NCBI RefSeq assembly: GCF_900491935.1
Contig: NZ_UEXK01000004.1
Location: forward strand, 4,166,190 to 4,210,039
Length of the DNA: 43,850 bases
Reading direction: 5' to 3'
Source: Klenkia terrae
GTDB taxonomy: Bacteria > Actinomycetota > Actinomycetes > Mycobacteriales > Geodermatophilaceae
The position numbers were made by a program, and so were the translations under genes. Numbering within the stretch: position 1 is the stretch's first letter; every line of letters begins with the position of its first letter. The notes beneath the pieces were generated by a model. It saw only the letters and a program-made list of their open reading frames with translations, searched no databases and was not told where the DNA came from. Below, piece by piece: positions 30,484-38,035 of this stretch.

Positions 30484-31689
30484 CTAGCCCGTCGTGGGTC
30501 CCGTCGCTCGCCGGGGGAGCACCCAGGCGGCGACGACCGCCGGCAGCGAGAGCAGGGCCAGCGCCAGCAGGGTCGGCGCGGCGCGGCCGCCGGCGACCTC
30601 GACGGCCAGCACCAGCACCACCCCGCCGGCGTTGCCGGCCAGCAGCAGCAGGTTGGTGGCCCGGGCCGCGTGGTCGGCGCCCACGTGCAGCTCGGCCCAC
30701 TCCAGCGCCACCGGCAGGCCGGCCAGCAGCACGAAGCCGACCAGGGGCAGCACCCCCAGCAGCACCCCGACGGTCGCCTCCGCCGGCACCGCCGCGGCGA
30801 CCGCGAAGCCCACCGCGCTGGTGACCGCCGCGACGAGCAGGACGGTCCGGCGGCGGTCCCGGGCGGCCGCCCAGGCGGGCAGCAGGGCGGCGCCGGCGAT
30901 CCCGGCGACGGTCATGCCGGCGATCAGCGGGCCGCCGAGACCGGGCCGGTCCAGGTCGTCGAGCACCGGGTCCAGCCAGGTGGCCACCGCGTTGAAGACG
31001 CCCACGCCGACGAAGAGCATGACGGCCAGGCCGACCAGCAGCCGGTCCCGGACCAGCCGCCCACCCGCGGGTGCAGCGGCGGAGGCGGGGACGGGCCGGG
31101 GAGCCACCCGGCGGACCAGGACGACGAACACCGCGGCGACCACCGCCACCGCCACCGCCTCGGCCCGGAGCAACCCGGCCAGCCCGACCGCGTCGACCAC
31201 GGGCCCGCCGACCAGGGCGGCGACCAGGATGCCGACGAACTGCGCCGCGCTGGCCGCCGAGATCGCCGCGGTGCGGGCGGTGGGGGCGACGTAGCGGACC
31301 GCCAGCAGCGCGGTCGCGCCGAGCACCAGCGGCTGGCCGGCCGAGACCAGCAGCTGGCCGGTCAGGACCACGGGGTAGGAGTCGACCCCGGCGGCGCGGA
31401 CCACGGCACCGGCGGCGGTCAGCACCGCACCGGCCACCAGCGCCGGGACCAGCCTGCGGTCCAGCCACCGCCCGGCGGGCACCGCCAGCAGCACGAAGAC
31501 CAGCGGGTTCACCGCGGCCAGGTTGGCGATCGCCCCGGTGCCGACCCCGAGGGCGCGCGCCGACTCGTCGGTCACCGGCGCGAAGGTCAGCCAGAGCACC
31601 TGGGTCGCGGCGACCAGCGCGCAGAAGGCCGCGACGAGGGCGCGTGCCCCGGTCGTCGTCCCGGGTGCGGCTGTGCCTGGTGCGGTCAT
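30484..31689 (-). CDS. MFS transporter
   Basis: This 401-residue protein has 12 predicted hydrophobic segments, starting ALVAAFCALVAATQVLWLTF. The loop after helix 2 has VPAGRWLDRRLVP, a variant of the MFS motif. ARATNLLLLAGNAGGVVLV in the second half resembles FLVCR/DUF-type permeases. The substrate cannot be named. It lies downstream of pdxY on the same strand with a 70-nt gap, so a vitamin B6-related substrate is conceivable but unproven. ATG 31689 is the start. Confidence 0.82.
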   Translation of the reverse strand: MTAPGTAAPGTTTGARALVAAFCALVAATQVLWLTFAPVTDESARALGVGTGAIANLAAVNPLVFVLLAVPAGRWLDRRLVPALVAGAVLTAAGAVVRAAGVDSYPVVLTGQLLVSAGQPLVLGATALLAVRYVAPTARTAAISAASAAQFVGILVAALVGGPVVDAVGLAGLLRAEAVAVAVVAAVFVVLVRRVAPRPVPASAAAPAGGRLVRDRLLVGLAVMLFVGVGVFNAVATWLDPVLDDLDRPGLGGPLIAGMTVAGIAGAALLPAWAAARDRRRTVLLVAAVTSAVGFAVAAAVPAEATVGVLLGVLPLVGFVLLAGLPVALEWAELHVGADHAARATNLLLLAGNAGGVVLVLAVEVAGGRAAPTLLALALLSLPAVVAAWVLPRRATGPTTG

Positions 31690-31759
31690 CCCGGGCTCCT
31701 CGCCGTCCGGTGGTGCGCTGGGGGTGACCGACCCGGCACCCGTGGTGACAGTCTCCGTC

Positions 31760-32623
31760 CTACGGTGCCGCGGTCACCTCGGTGACCTCGAAGGTGCGGG
31801 TGGGGGAGACGAACTCCTCCTGCGCCGCGACGGTGAGGATCTCCCGGCTGCCGGCCTCGGCGGTCATCCGCAGCAGGCCGAACACCGAGGACGCCGCGGC
31901 ACCCAGCGCGCGGGCGGCCGAGCCGGTGGACATCCAGTGCGCCAGGAACAGCGCGGCGATAGCGTCGCCGGCACCGTTGACCGACACCCCCAGCTCGGGG
32001 GTGCGGACCCGCCACGCCCGGCCGCCCTCGGCGGCGAGCAGGTCCACCGCGTCGTCCGGGGTGTCCTCGACGTCCAGGCTGGTCACCAGGACGACGCGCG
32101 GGCCGGTGGCCTGCAGCGCGGCGACGGCGTCCAGCACCTGGGGCAGCGTGGTCGTCGTCCGGCCGGTGAGCAGGTCGAGCTCGAAGTGGTTGGGGGTGAC
32201 GACGTCGGCGACGGGGACGGCGACGTCCCGCATGAACTCGGCGATGCCCGGCCGGACGAACACCCCGCGCCCGACGTCGCCGATCACCGGGTCGCAGCAG
32301 TAGACGGCGGCCGGGTTGGCCGCCCGGACCCGGGCCACGGTGCCGACGACGGCGTGCCCGATGTCGGCGGACCCGAGGTAGCCCGAGAGCACTGCGTCGC
32401 AGCTGCCCAGCACGCCGCGCGCGGCGATGCCCTCGACCACCTCGTCGACGGCCTGGCCGTCGAAGACCCGGCCGGTCCAGGAGCCGTAGCCGGTGTGGTT
32501 GGAGAACTGGACGGTGTGCACCGGCCAGACCTCGTGGCCCAGCCGCTGCAGGGGGAAGACCGCGGAGGCGTTGCCGACGTGCCCGTAGGCCACGTGGGAC
32601 TGGATCGAGAGGACGTTCGCCAC
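31760..32623 (-). CDS. pdxY: Pyridoxal kinase
   Basis: This 287-residue ribokinase-fold enzyme phosphorylates pyridoxal (vitamin B6 salvage). It starts [20 protein letters not shown] and contains [38 protein letters not shown] and [11 protein letters not shown] with the catalytic Asp, all as in PdxY/PdxK. The start is GTG 32623, which lies 8 nt after TAGGGT, so it may have its own promoter within the sortase operon. No de novo B6 genes are present. Confidence 0.93.
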   Translation of the reverse strand: MANVLSIQSHVAYGHVGNASAVFPLQRLGHEVWPVHTVQFSNHTGYGSWTGRVFDGQAVDEVVEGIAARGVLGSCDAVLSGYLGSADIGHAVVGTVARVRAANPAAVYCCDPVIGDVGRGVFVRPGIAEFMRDVAVPVADVVTPNHFELDLLTGRTTTTLPQVLDAVAALQATGPRVVLVTSLDVEDTPDDAVDLLAAEGGRAWRVRTPELGVSVNGAGDAIAALFLAHWMSTGSAARALGAAASSVFGLLRMTAEAGSREILTVAAQEEFVSPTRTFEVTEVTAAP

Positions 32624-32631
32624 GGCGGGGG

Positions 32632-32637
32632 ACCCTA
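32632..32637 (-). promoter_or_regulatory. -10 box before pdxY
   Basis: Read leftward, TAGGGT ends 8 nt before GTG 32623, just after the sortase stop. No ribosome binding site is visible, so initiation may be leaderless. Confidence 0.35.
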
Positions 32638-32638
32638 C

Positions 32639-33082
32639 TCAGCCGGTCCGGACCGCCGTCACCACCAGGTTGTCGGTGTAGCTGCGGGCGCCGGCGTCGA
32701 AGCTCCCGGTGCAGGTGATCAGCCGGAGGACGTCGTCGGCCGTCGCGCCGAACACCGCGGCGGTCGGGAAGGTGTCCTCGGCGACCTGCTCGGTGCCGGT
32801 GACCGTGTAGGTGGCCACCGAGCCGTCGGCGACCGTGAGGTCCACGGTGTCCCCGGCCGCCAGGTCGCGCAGCACGTAGGACACCGCGGGGCCGGCGGTG
32901 GAGTCGACGTGGCCCATCAGCACCGTCGGTCCGCGGGCGCCGGGCCGGCCGCCGGGGGTGAACCAACCGACGTCGTCGAAGTCCACCGGCACCTCGGCGG
33001 TGCCGTCGTCGGCCACGCCGAGCCCGACGAGGTCCTGCGCGATGCCCAGCGCCGGGATAGACAGCCCGGTGGGGGCGGGCAC
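32639..33082 (-). CDS. Class F sortase catalytic domain (no visible membrane anchor)
   Basis: This 147-residue sortase fold has the catalytic residues His58 (VLMGHVDSTAG), Cys124 (RLITCTGSFD) and Arg133 (GARSYTDN). Class F hallmarks include LSIPALGIAQDL, WFTPGGRPG and AAVFG. Sortases attach proteins to the cell surface and normally carry an N-terminal membrane segment. Here the frame begins at GTG 33082 with no signal, anchor or ribosome binding site. Upstream the CHRD fragment is in another frame one nucleotide away. The sortase is therefore either translated as a truncated protein, or it is the 3' part of a frameshifted gene or of a sequencing error. It lies in the sigma/anti-sigma operon. 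Confidence 0.75.
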   Translation of the reverse strand: MPAPTGLSIPALGIAQDLVGLGVADDGTAEVPVDFDDVGWFTPGGRPGARGPTVLMGHVDSTAGPAVSYVLRDLAAGDTVDLTVADGSVATYTVTGTEQVAEDTFPTAAVFGATADDVLRLITCTGSFDAGARSYTDNLVVTAVRTG

Positions 33083-33452
33083 AGCGGCCGGTGGACGACG
33101 AGGTGGACGCCGCCGTCCCGCCGGCGCCGGTCTCGACGCCGCCGACCGGGGACTCCACCAGCTGGCCGCGGACCGCGCCGGCGGCGAAGGCGCTGGTGCG
33201 GGTGTCGGTGGAGAACGCCGAGGGGTTCGTCTCGATCTGGTCGAGGGTGAAGCCCTGCCCGGTGTCGGTGCCCTGCGGGGCGAGCCGGGTGGTGAAGGGC
33301 CGGCAGCCGGAGCTCACCAGGGTGCCGGTGCCGTCGTCCTCCGGGTCGGGCAGCGCGATCCGCGGCGGGCCGGCCTGCCCGACGGAGGCCTCGTGGATGT
33401 GCGTCGCGGTCTTGTCCGGGGACTGGTAGGCGGGTGACCCCGGTGCGTCCAC
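33083..33452 (-). pseudogene. CHRD-domain fragment, out of frame with the sortase
   Basis: From GTG 33452, 7 nt after the anti-sigma stop, the frame encodes about 123 residues. These include KTATHIHEASVGQAGPPRIA and TNPSAFSTDTRTSAFAAGAV followed by RGQL, which is the second half of a CHRD domain (HIH, then NxHTxxFxxGAxRGQL). The first half and a signal peptide are missing. A Gly/Thr/Ser linker follows (GAGGTAASTSSSTGR), and the sortase core then continues in the frame one nucleotide over. Without an indel the frame runs on for over 1 kb as shadow. This looks like a decayed CHRD-linker-sortase gene. Confidence 0.6.
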
Positions 33453-33459
33453 CGCCGCC

Positions 33460-34116
33460 TCAGAGATCCGAGGTGACCACCACGGCGCCGCTGCTGTCGA
33501 GCACCTGAAACCCGATGGCGTCCTCGCGGAGCACGGAGCTGTTGAGGTTGCAGTCCAGCTGGGCCGGGCCGACGCCGAGGAACTCCCCGGCCGGCACCGT
33601 GCCGCCGTCGTCCTCGGTGACCTGCACCCGGTACACCTCGCCGGCGGTGAAGCCCGCGCCGTGCAGCCGCACCTCCATGCCCCAGGTGTGCGGGACGACG
33701 TCGGCGGTCGCGGCGACGTCGGGCGCGGTCACCTGGACGGCGACCGCCTCCAGCGGGGGCGCGTCCGGCACCGGGCGCACCAGCCAGCCCACCCCGAAGG
33801 CCGCCGCGGCGATCCCGACCGCGGCGACCGCGGGGGCCCAGCGACGTCGGCCGGGGCGAGCCTGCCCGGTGGCCTGCTCGGCCGCGATGCCCGCCAGCAC
33901 CCGGTCGCCCAGCCCGGGCGGCGGAGCCGGCACCTCGTCGAGCCGGTCGGGGTCGACGTCGGCCAGCCGGGCGCGCAGCGGGACCAGGGCGGCCAGCTCG
34001 GCCCGGCACGCGGCACAGCCGTCCAGGTGGGCCCGGACCGCTGCCCGCTCGTCGGCGGTGCCGTGGCCCAGTGCGTAGACCCCGAGCTGCTCGCGCAGCT
34101 CCCGGTGCTCGTTCAC
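33460..34116 (-). CDS. Zinc-finger (zf-HC2) anti-sigma factor
   Basis: This is a 218-residue membrane anti-sigma factor. The N-terminal zinc-binding motif is HLDGCAACRAEL (HxxxCxxC), with an N-terminal His/Glu region before it, as in RslA/RsrA. A single membrane segment lies around residues 90-113 (APAVAAVGIAAAAFGVGWLV). An extracytoplasmic domain of about 100 residues follows, ending in AIGFQVLDSSGAVVVTSDL. It should sequester the adjacent ECF sigma factor until an envelope or redox signal. GTG 34116 overlaps the sigma stop (GTGA). Confidence 0.88.
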   Translation of the reverse strand: MNEHRELREQLGVYALGHGTADERAAVRAHLDGCAACRAELAALVPLRARLADVDPDRLDEVPAPPPGLGDRVLAGIAAEQATGQARPGRRRWAPAVAAVGIAAAAFGVGWLVRPVPDAPPLEAVAVQVTAPDVAATADVVPHTWGMEVRLHGAGFTAGEVYRVQVTEDDGGTVPAGEFLGVGPAQLDCNLNSSVLREDAIGFQVLDSSGAVVVTSDL

Positions 34117-34670
34117 GGCTCCACCCCCATCTCCTCCATCGCCAACCGCAGTGCCTTCAACCCGTAGAAGACCCGGCTGCGCAGTGTGCCCACCGGGATG
34201 CCCAGCTCCGCGGCCACCTCGGCGTGCGGGCGGCCGCGCAGGTGGGTCTGCACGATCGCTGCCCGGTGGTCGGCCCCGAGCCGGCCCAGCGCCTCCTCGA
34301 CCACCCAGGCGTCCACCAGCCGCTCGTCCAGCTCGACCTCGACCGGGACCTCGGCGCCGGCGTCGTCGGTGAGCTGCCGCTGCCACGGCCGGACGGCGAA
34401 CCGGCGGGTCTCGTCGACCACCACGTTGCGGGCGATGGCGAACAACCAGGTCCGCAGGCTCGCCAGCTGGGGGTCGTAGGAGTCCGCGGCGCGCCAGGCC
34501 CGCAGGAACACCTCCTGGACGACGTCCTGCGCGGCGCCCTCGTCGCCGAGCTGGCGCAGCGCCAGTCGGTACAGCTCGGCCCCGTGCGCGGCGTAGGCGG
34601 CCCGGGCGTCGAAGGTCTCCACCGGCTCGTCGACCGACCGCAGCCGTCGTGTCCGCACCCGACCGACCAT
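34113..34670 (-). CDS. ECF sigma factor, SigL-like
   Basis: This is a 185-residue extracytoplasmic-function sigma factor. Region 2 reads YRLALRQLGDEGAAQDVVQE and VFLRAWRAADSYDPQLASLR followed by TWLFAIARNVVVDETRR. Region 4 reads LGRLGADHRAAIVQTHLRGR and AELGIPVGTLRSRVFYGLKA. It resembles mycobacterial SigL, whose partner is a zinc-finger anti-sigma factor as here. ATG 34670 has GGAGGAGG about 8 nt upstream. A promoter matching the SigL consensus lies 34 nt before the start, which suggests autoregulation. The regulon would include the anti-sigma, CHRD and sortase genes. Confidence 0.9.
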   Translation of the reverse strand: MVGRVRTRRLRSVDEPVETFDARAAYAAHGAELYRLALRQLGDEGAAQDVVQEVFLRAWRAADSYDPQLASLRTWLFAIARNVVVDETRRFAVRPWQRQLTDDAGAEVPVEVELDERLVDAWVVEEALGRLGADHRAAIVQTHLRGRPHAEVAAELGIPVGTLRSRVFYGLKALRLAMEEMGVEP

Positions 34671-34703
34671 GCCCTGCCTCCTCCCGTGGACGTCCCCGTG
34701 GGG

Positions 34704-34731
34704 GATACGGCTGCCGCGGCGCCGGCGTTCA
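34704..34731 (-). promoter_or_regulatory. ECF (SigL-type) autoregulated promoter
   Basis: On the minus strand TGAACG (34731-34726) and CGTATC (34709-34704) are 16 nt apart. The mycobacterial SigL consensus is TGAACC-N16/17-CGT, so this is a close match upstream of the sigma gene itself. Confidence 0.65.
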
Positions 34732-34788
34732 CCCCCGCTGCTACCGGATGGCGGTCACAGGGTGGTCACGATCCGGCCGTGTGCTACC

Positions 34789-34794
34789 GATAGT
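34789..34794 (+). promoter_or_regulatory. -10 box, leaderless start of the 101-residue gene
   Basis: GATAGT ends 6 nt before ATG 34801. Two direct GGTCAC repeats (34753 and 34764) lie upstream, 11 bp apart, and could be an activator site. Confidence 0.4.
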
Positions 34795-34800
34795 GCGGGC

Positions 34801-35106
34801 ATGAGCGCTCACGCAGCCTCCGTCGGACACCCCGGGCGATGCCCGCACTGGTCCGACCCCGCGCACCAGGCCGCGATCACGGCGGCGTACGACTCCCTGT
34901 GCGAGGCCCTGACCGGGCCGGTCGCCACCCTCCGCCTCGTCGGCGCACGGTCGCCGCTGGTGCCCCCGGCCCACCGGGTCCGCGAGCTGGGCCGGCTGGC
35001 GAAGGCCAGCCAGCTGCCCGCCCGCGCGGCCCTGCTGCGCTGGGGAGCACTGCCGCCGGCCGTGCGGCACGACCTCCTCGACGCCTGGTTCGGCCGCGCC
35101 GCCTGA
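34801..35106 (+). CDS. Unrecognised 101-residue protein
   Basis: This is a small basic protein with a Cys/His start (HPGRCPHWSDPAHQAA) and then helices (ITAAYDSLCEALTGPVATLR, RVRELGRLAKASQLPARAAL). The end reads LRWGALPPAVRHDLLDAWFG. It has no membrane segment or known domain. It is transcribed divergently from the ECF sigma gene and is probably leaderless. A hairpin terminator follows. The function is unknown. Confidence 0.6.
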   Translation: MSAHAASVGHPGRCPHWSDPAHQAAITAAYDSLCEALTGPVATLRLVGARSPLVPPAHRVRELGRLAKASQLPARAALLRWGALPPAVRHDLLDAWFGRAA

Positions 35107-35109
35107 CGG

Positions 35110-35161
35110 CCCTGTCGCAGGGCCCCACGGCGTGCGGAGCACGTCGTGGGGGGCGACAGGG
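35110..35161. terminator. Stem-loop terminator next to the IS481 insertion
   Basis: CCCTGTCGC (35110-35118) pairs with GCGACAGGG (35153-35161), and CCCCACG (35123-35129) with CGTGGGG (35145-35151). Before the IS arrived it would have separated the convergent 34801 and RNase J genes. Confidence 0.65.
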
Positions 35162-35165
35162 TCCT

Positions 35166-35171
35166 TCTAGG
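35166..35171. repeat. Target-site duplication of the IS481 element, left copy (TCTAGG)
   Basis: TCTAGG here and at 36301-36306 flank the element. The 6-bp form matches the NCTAGN target known for IS481. Its CTA (35167-35169) supplies the transposase stop codon. Confidence 0.85.
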
Positions 35172-36183
35172 TGTTGCTCGTCATGACGTTGGTGACGCCG
35201 GCGTGGAGGCGTGAGGCGGGTGGTCGGTTCCCGGCGGCGGTGTGTGGTCGGTGGTAGTTGTAGTGCACGGTCCAGACCGCGATCGCCTGGGCTCGTTGGG
35301 CTTCGGATGTCCAGGTGCGGGCGTAGAGCAGCTCCTCGGCCAGGATCCGCTGGTAGCGCTCGACCTTGCCGTTGTGCTTGGGCGTGAACGGCCGGGTCCG
35401 CTGGTGGCGGCTGGCGTCGAACAGTGACCTGGTGAACGCCCCGGCGCGGTAGCAGGACCCGTTGTCGGTGATGACCCGGGTGATGCGGCCGATGCCGTGG
35501 GCGCGGAAGAACGCGCGGGCGCGGGCGAAGAACGCGATGGCGGTCTTGGCGGTCTCGTTGGCCAGGGGTTCGGTGTAGGCCAGTCGGGAGAACCCGTCGA
35601 TGGCCGAGTGCAGGTAGACGTAGCCGGCCTTCTGGCCGGTCTTGGCCGCGGCGGTCTTGGCGCGTGCGGCGGCGCGGTCACCGTCGCTGCCGCGGCCGTG
35701 GGCGCGCCATCCGCCGCCGTCGGGGATGCGGCCGACCTTCTTCACATCGACGTGGATCATGTGCCCGGGGTAGCGGGCGGTGATCTTGCCTGGGGCGCGG
35801 TTGTTGTCCCCGTCGGGGTCCAGGAAGCGGCGGCGGTTGATGCCCAGTCGGGCCAGCCACCGTCCGACGGTGGCGGCGCTGATGTCCACACCGTCGCCGT
35901 TGAGCTCGGCGGTGATCAACCGCGCGGACCACTTCTTCTCCCGCCGCAGCGCCTCGATGCGGGCTACCACCTCGCCTTCGGTCTGGGTGGGGCTGGCGTG
36001 CGGGGCGCTGGAGCGGTCCAGCAGCCCGACCTCGCCAAGGGCGTCGTAGCGGTTCTTCCACTTGGACAGGCACTGCCGGGACACACCGGCCTCAGCAGCG
36101 ATGTGCGCGATCGGACGGGTAGCGCACCGGTCGATCAACCGCAGCCGGCCAGCAGGGGTCAAGGGCGCGTTAGCGTGGGACAA
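35167..36183 (-). CDS. IS481-family transposase
   Basis: This is a 338-residue DDE transposase. The N-terminal HTH (MSHANAPLTPAGRLRLIDRC, then IAHIAAEAGVSRQCLSKWKN) is typical of IS481. The catalytic triad is visible as Asp in HVDVKKVGR, Asp in VITDNGSCY and Glu in HNGKVERYQRIL. The start codon is TTG 36183, supported because the family N-terminus MSHANA follows it at once. The reading frame has no stop inside the element and ends in TAG supplied by the duplicated target site. No frameshift is seen, so the copy looks functional. Confidence 0.9.
   Translation of the reverse strand: MSHANAPLTPAGRLRLIDRCATRPIAHIAAEAGVSRQCLSKWKNRYDALGEVGLLDRSSAPHASPTQTEGEVVARIEALRREKKWSARLITAELNGDGVDISAATVGRWLARLGINRRRFLDPDGDNNRAPGKITARYPGHMIHVDVKKVGRIPDGGGWRAHGRGSDGDRAAARAKTAAAKTGQKAGYVYLHSAIDGFSRLAYTEPLANETAKTAIAFFARARAFFRAHGIGRITRVITDNGSCYRAGAFTRSLFDASRHQRTRPFTPKHNGKVERYQRILAEELLYARTWTSEAQRAQAIAVWTVHYNYHRPHTAAGNRPPASRLHAGVTNVMTSNT
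35172..35196 (+). repeat. Left terminal inverted repeat of the IS481 element
   Basis: It begins TGTTGC and ends GTTGGTGAC. It overlaps the last codons of the transposase. Confidence 0.85.
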
Positions 36184-36275
36184 GACGGGTCTCCGGGTCG
36201 GTCAGGACGTGTGGTCAGCGCTTCACATCCTGCCGCCGGGGACCCGTCCTACGTCCCGGCCCCTACCGCCCCGCT

Positions 36276-36300
36276 GTCAACAACCTCATGCACCGCAACA
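36276..36300 (-). repeat. Right terminal inverted repeat of the IS481 element
   Basis: Read leftward, it begins TGTTGC and ends GTTGTTGAC. The shared blocks with the left end are TGTTGC, CATGA, GTTG and TGAC. Confidence 0.85.
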
Positions 36301-36306
36301 TCTAGG
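36301..36306. repeat. Target-site duplication of the IS481 element, right copy (TCTAGG)
   Basis: This is the second copy of TCTAGG. Its CTA (36302-36304) is the TAG stop codon of the RNase J gene, so the insertion went exactly into that stop without changing the protein. Confidence 0.85.
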
Positions 36307-37987
36307 CGTCGATGACGACCGGGATGATCATCGGGCTGCGGCGGCCGTTGCGGTGCGCCCAGGTGGCCACCGCGCGGGTGATGAGCTGCTCGAGCTGCAG
36401 CGCCCCGCCGACGCCCTCCTCGGCCGCCTTCGCCAGCGCCTTCTCGATCAGCGGCACCACGGTGTCGAAGGTGCCCTCGTCGTGCACGAAGCCGCGGGCC
36501 AGGAAGTCCGGCGCCTCGGCCAGCAGGCCGGTGTCGGCGTCGACGATGGCGACCACCGTGATGACGCCCTCCTCGGCCAGGTTGCGCCGGTCCTTCAGCG
36601 AGGCCTCGGTGGCCCCGCCGACCGTCGCGCCGTCGACGTAGACGTTGCCGGCGCTGACCTTGCCGGTGATCCGGACCTTGCCGCCGACCAGGTCGACGAC
36701 GTTGCCGTCCTCGGCCAGCACGACCCCGCGGGGGTGCACACCGGTCTTGATCGCCAGCTCGCCGTTGGCCTTGAGGTGGCGCCACTCGCCGTGCACCGGC
36801 ATGACGTTGCGCGGCTTGACGATGTTGTAGCAGTAGACGAGCTCGCCGGCGCTGGCGTGGCCGGAGACGTGCACCTTGGCGTTGCCCTTGTGCACCACGT
36901 TGGCGCCCCAGCGGGTGAGCTCGTTGATGATCCGGTAGATCGCGTTCTCGTTGCCCGGGATGAGCGAGCTGGCCATCAGGACGGTGTCGCCCTCGGAGAT
37001 GCGGATGACGTGGTCGCGGTTGGCCATCCGGGACAGCGCGGCCATCGGCTCGCCCTGCGACCCGGTGCAGATGACGCACACCTGGTCGGCGGGCAGCTTG
37101 TCCATCTGCTTGAGGTCGACGACCAGGCCCTGCGGCACGTCGAGGTAGCCCAGCTCGCGGGCGATCCCCATGTTGCGGACCATCGAGCGGCCGACGAAGG
37201 CCACCTTGCGGCCGTGGGCGTGCGCGGCGTTGAGCACCTGCTGGATGCGGTGCACGTGGCTGGCGAAGCTGGACACGATGACCCGCTTGGGCGCGGTGCG
37301 GAACACGGTGTCGATGGCGGGGACGAGGTCGCCCTCGCTGAGGGTGAAGCCGGGGACCTCCGCGTTGGTGGAGTCGGTGAGGAAGAGGTCGACCCCCTCC
37401 TCGCCGAGCCGGGCGAACCCGCGCAGGTCGGTGATCCGCTGGTCCAGCGGGAACTGGTCCATCTTGAAGTCACCGGTGTGCAGGACCAACCCGGCCGGGG
37501 TGCGGATGGCCACGGCCAGCGCGTCGGGGATCGAGTGGTTGACCGCGAGGAACTCGGTGTCGAAGGGGCCCAGCGGCAGCCGCTCGCCCTCGGCGACCTG
37601 CCGGAGCACCGGCTTGATCTTGTGCTCCTCGAGCTTGGCCGAGATGAAGGCCAGCGTGAGCTTGGACCCGACCAGCGGGATGTCGCGGCGCTCGCGCAGC
37701 AGGTAGGGCACGCCGCCGATGTGGTCCTCGTGGCCGTGCGTGAGCACGATCGCCTCGATGTCGTCCAGCCGGTCCCGGATGGAGGTGAAGTCGGGGAGGA
37801 TGACGTCGACGCCGGGCTGGTGCTCCTCGGGGAACAGCACGCCGCAGTCGACGACGAGCAGCTTGCCGGCGTACTCGAAGACCGTCATGTTGCGGCCGAT
37901 CTCGCCGAGCCCGCCCAGCGCGACGATCCGCAGGCCCCCCTCCGAGAGGGGCGGCGGGGTCTTCAGCTCGGGGTGCGTGCGGCTCAT
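36302..37987 (-). CDS. rnj: Ribonuclease J
   Basis: This is a 561-residue metallo-beta-lactamase/beta-CASP ribonuclease with 5'-3' exo- and endonuclease roles in RNA maturation and decay. The zinc motif is VLTHGHEDHIGG; others are HTGDFKMDQ, TDSTNAEVPGF, ICTGSQGEPMAALSR and VSGHASAGEL. It has the full length of actinobacterial RNase J. ATG 37987 (MSRTHPELKT) is chosen because TAGCGT lies 7 nt upstream, so the mRNA may be leaderless. The stop TAG lies in the IS481 target duplication. The gene lies downstream of a DDN-like gene instead of the usual dapA. Confidence 0.95.
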   Translation of the reverse strand: MSRTHPELKTPPPLSEGGLRIVALGGLGEIGRNMTVFEYAGKLLVVDCGVLFPEEHQPGVDVILPDFTSIRDRLDDIEAIVLTHGHEDHIGGVPYLLRERRDIPLVGSKLTLAFISAKLEEHKIKPVLRQVAEGERLPLGPFDTEFLAVNHSIPDALAVAIRTPAGLVLHTGDFKMDQFPLDQRITDLRGFARLGEEGVDLFLTDSTNAEVPGFTLSEGDLVPAIDTVFRTAPKRVIVSSFASHVHRIQQVLNAAHAHGRKVAFVGRSMVRNMGIARELGYLDVPQGLVVDLKQMDKLPADQVCVICTGSQGEPMAALSRMANRDHVIRISEGDTVLMASSLIPGNENAIYRIINELTRWGANVVHKGNAKVHVSGHASAGELVYCYNIVKPRNVMPVHGEWRHLKANGELAIKTGVHPRGVVLAEDGNVVDLVGGKVRITGKVSAGNVYVDGATVGGATEASLKDRRNLAEEGVITVVAIVDADTGLLAEAPDFLARGFVHDEGTFDTVVPLIEKALAKAAEEGVGGALQLEQLITRAVATWAHRNGRRSPMIIPVVIDA

Positions 37988-37994
37988 GGGTGCC

Positions 37995-38000
37995 ACGCTA
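37995..38000 (-). promoter_or_regulatory. -10 box, leaderless start of RNase J
   Basis: Read leftward, TAGCGT ends 7 nt before ATG 37987. No Shine-Dalgarno sequence is seen. Confidence 0.45.
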
Positions 38001-38035
38001 CGGGGCCCCACCGACAGGACCGGCTGCGGCTCGGG

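Larger units (their letters stand above)
35172..36300 (-). mobile_element. Complete IS481-family insertion sequence (1129 bp)
   Basis: The element carries imperfect terminal inverted repeats of 25 bp (35172-35196 and 36276-36300, 19 of 25 matching, tips TGTTGC and GCAACA). It is bounded by a 6-bp target duplication, TCTAGG. One transposase fills almost the whole length; 36184-36300 is the non-coding end. Intact ends and frame suggest recent insertion. Confidence 0.9.
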
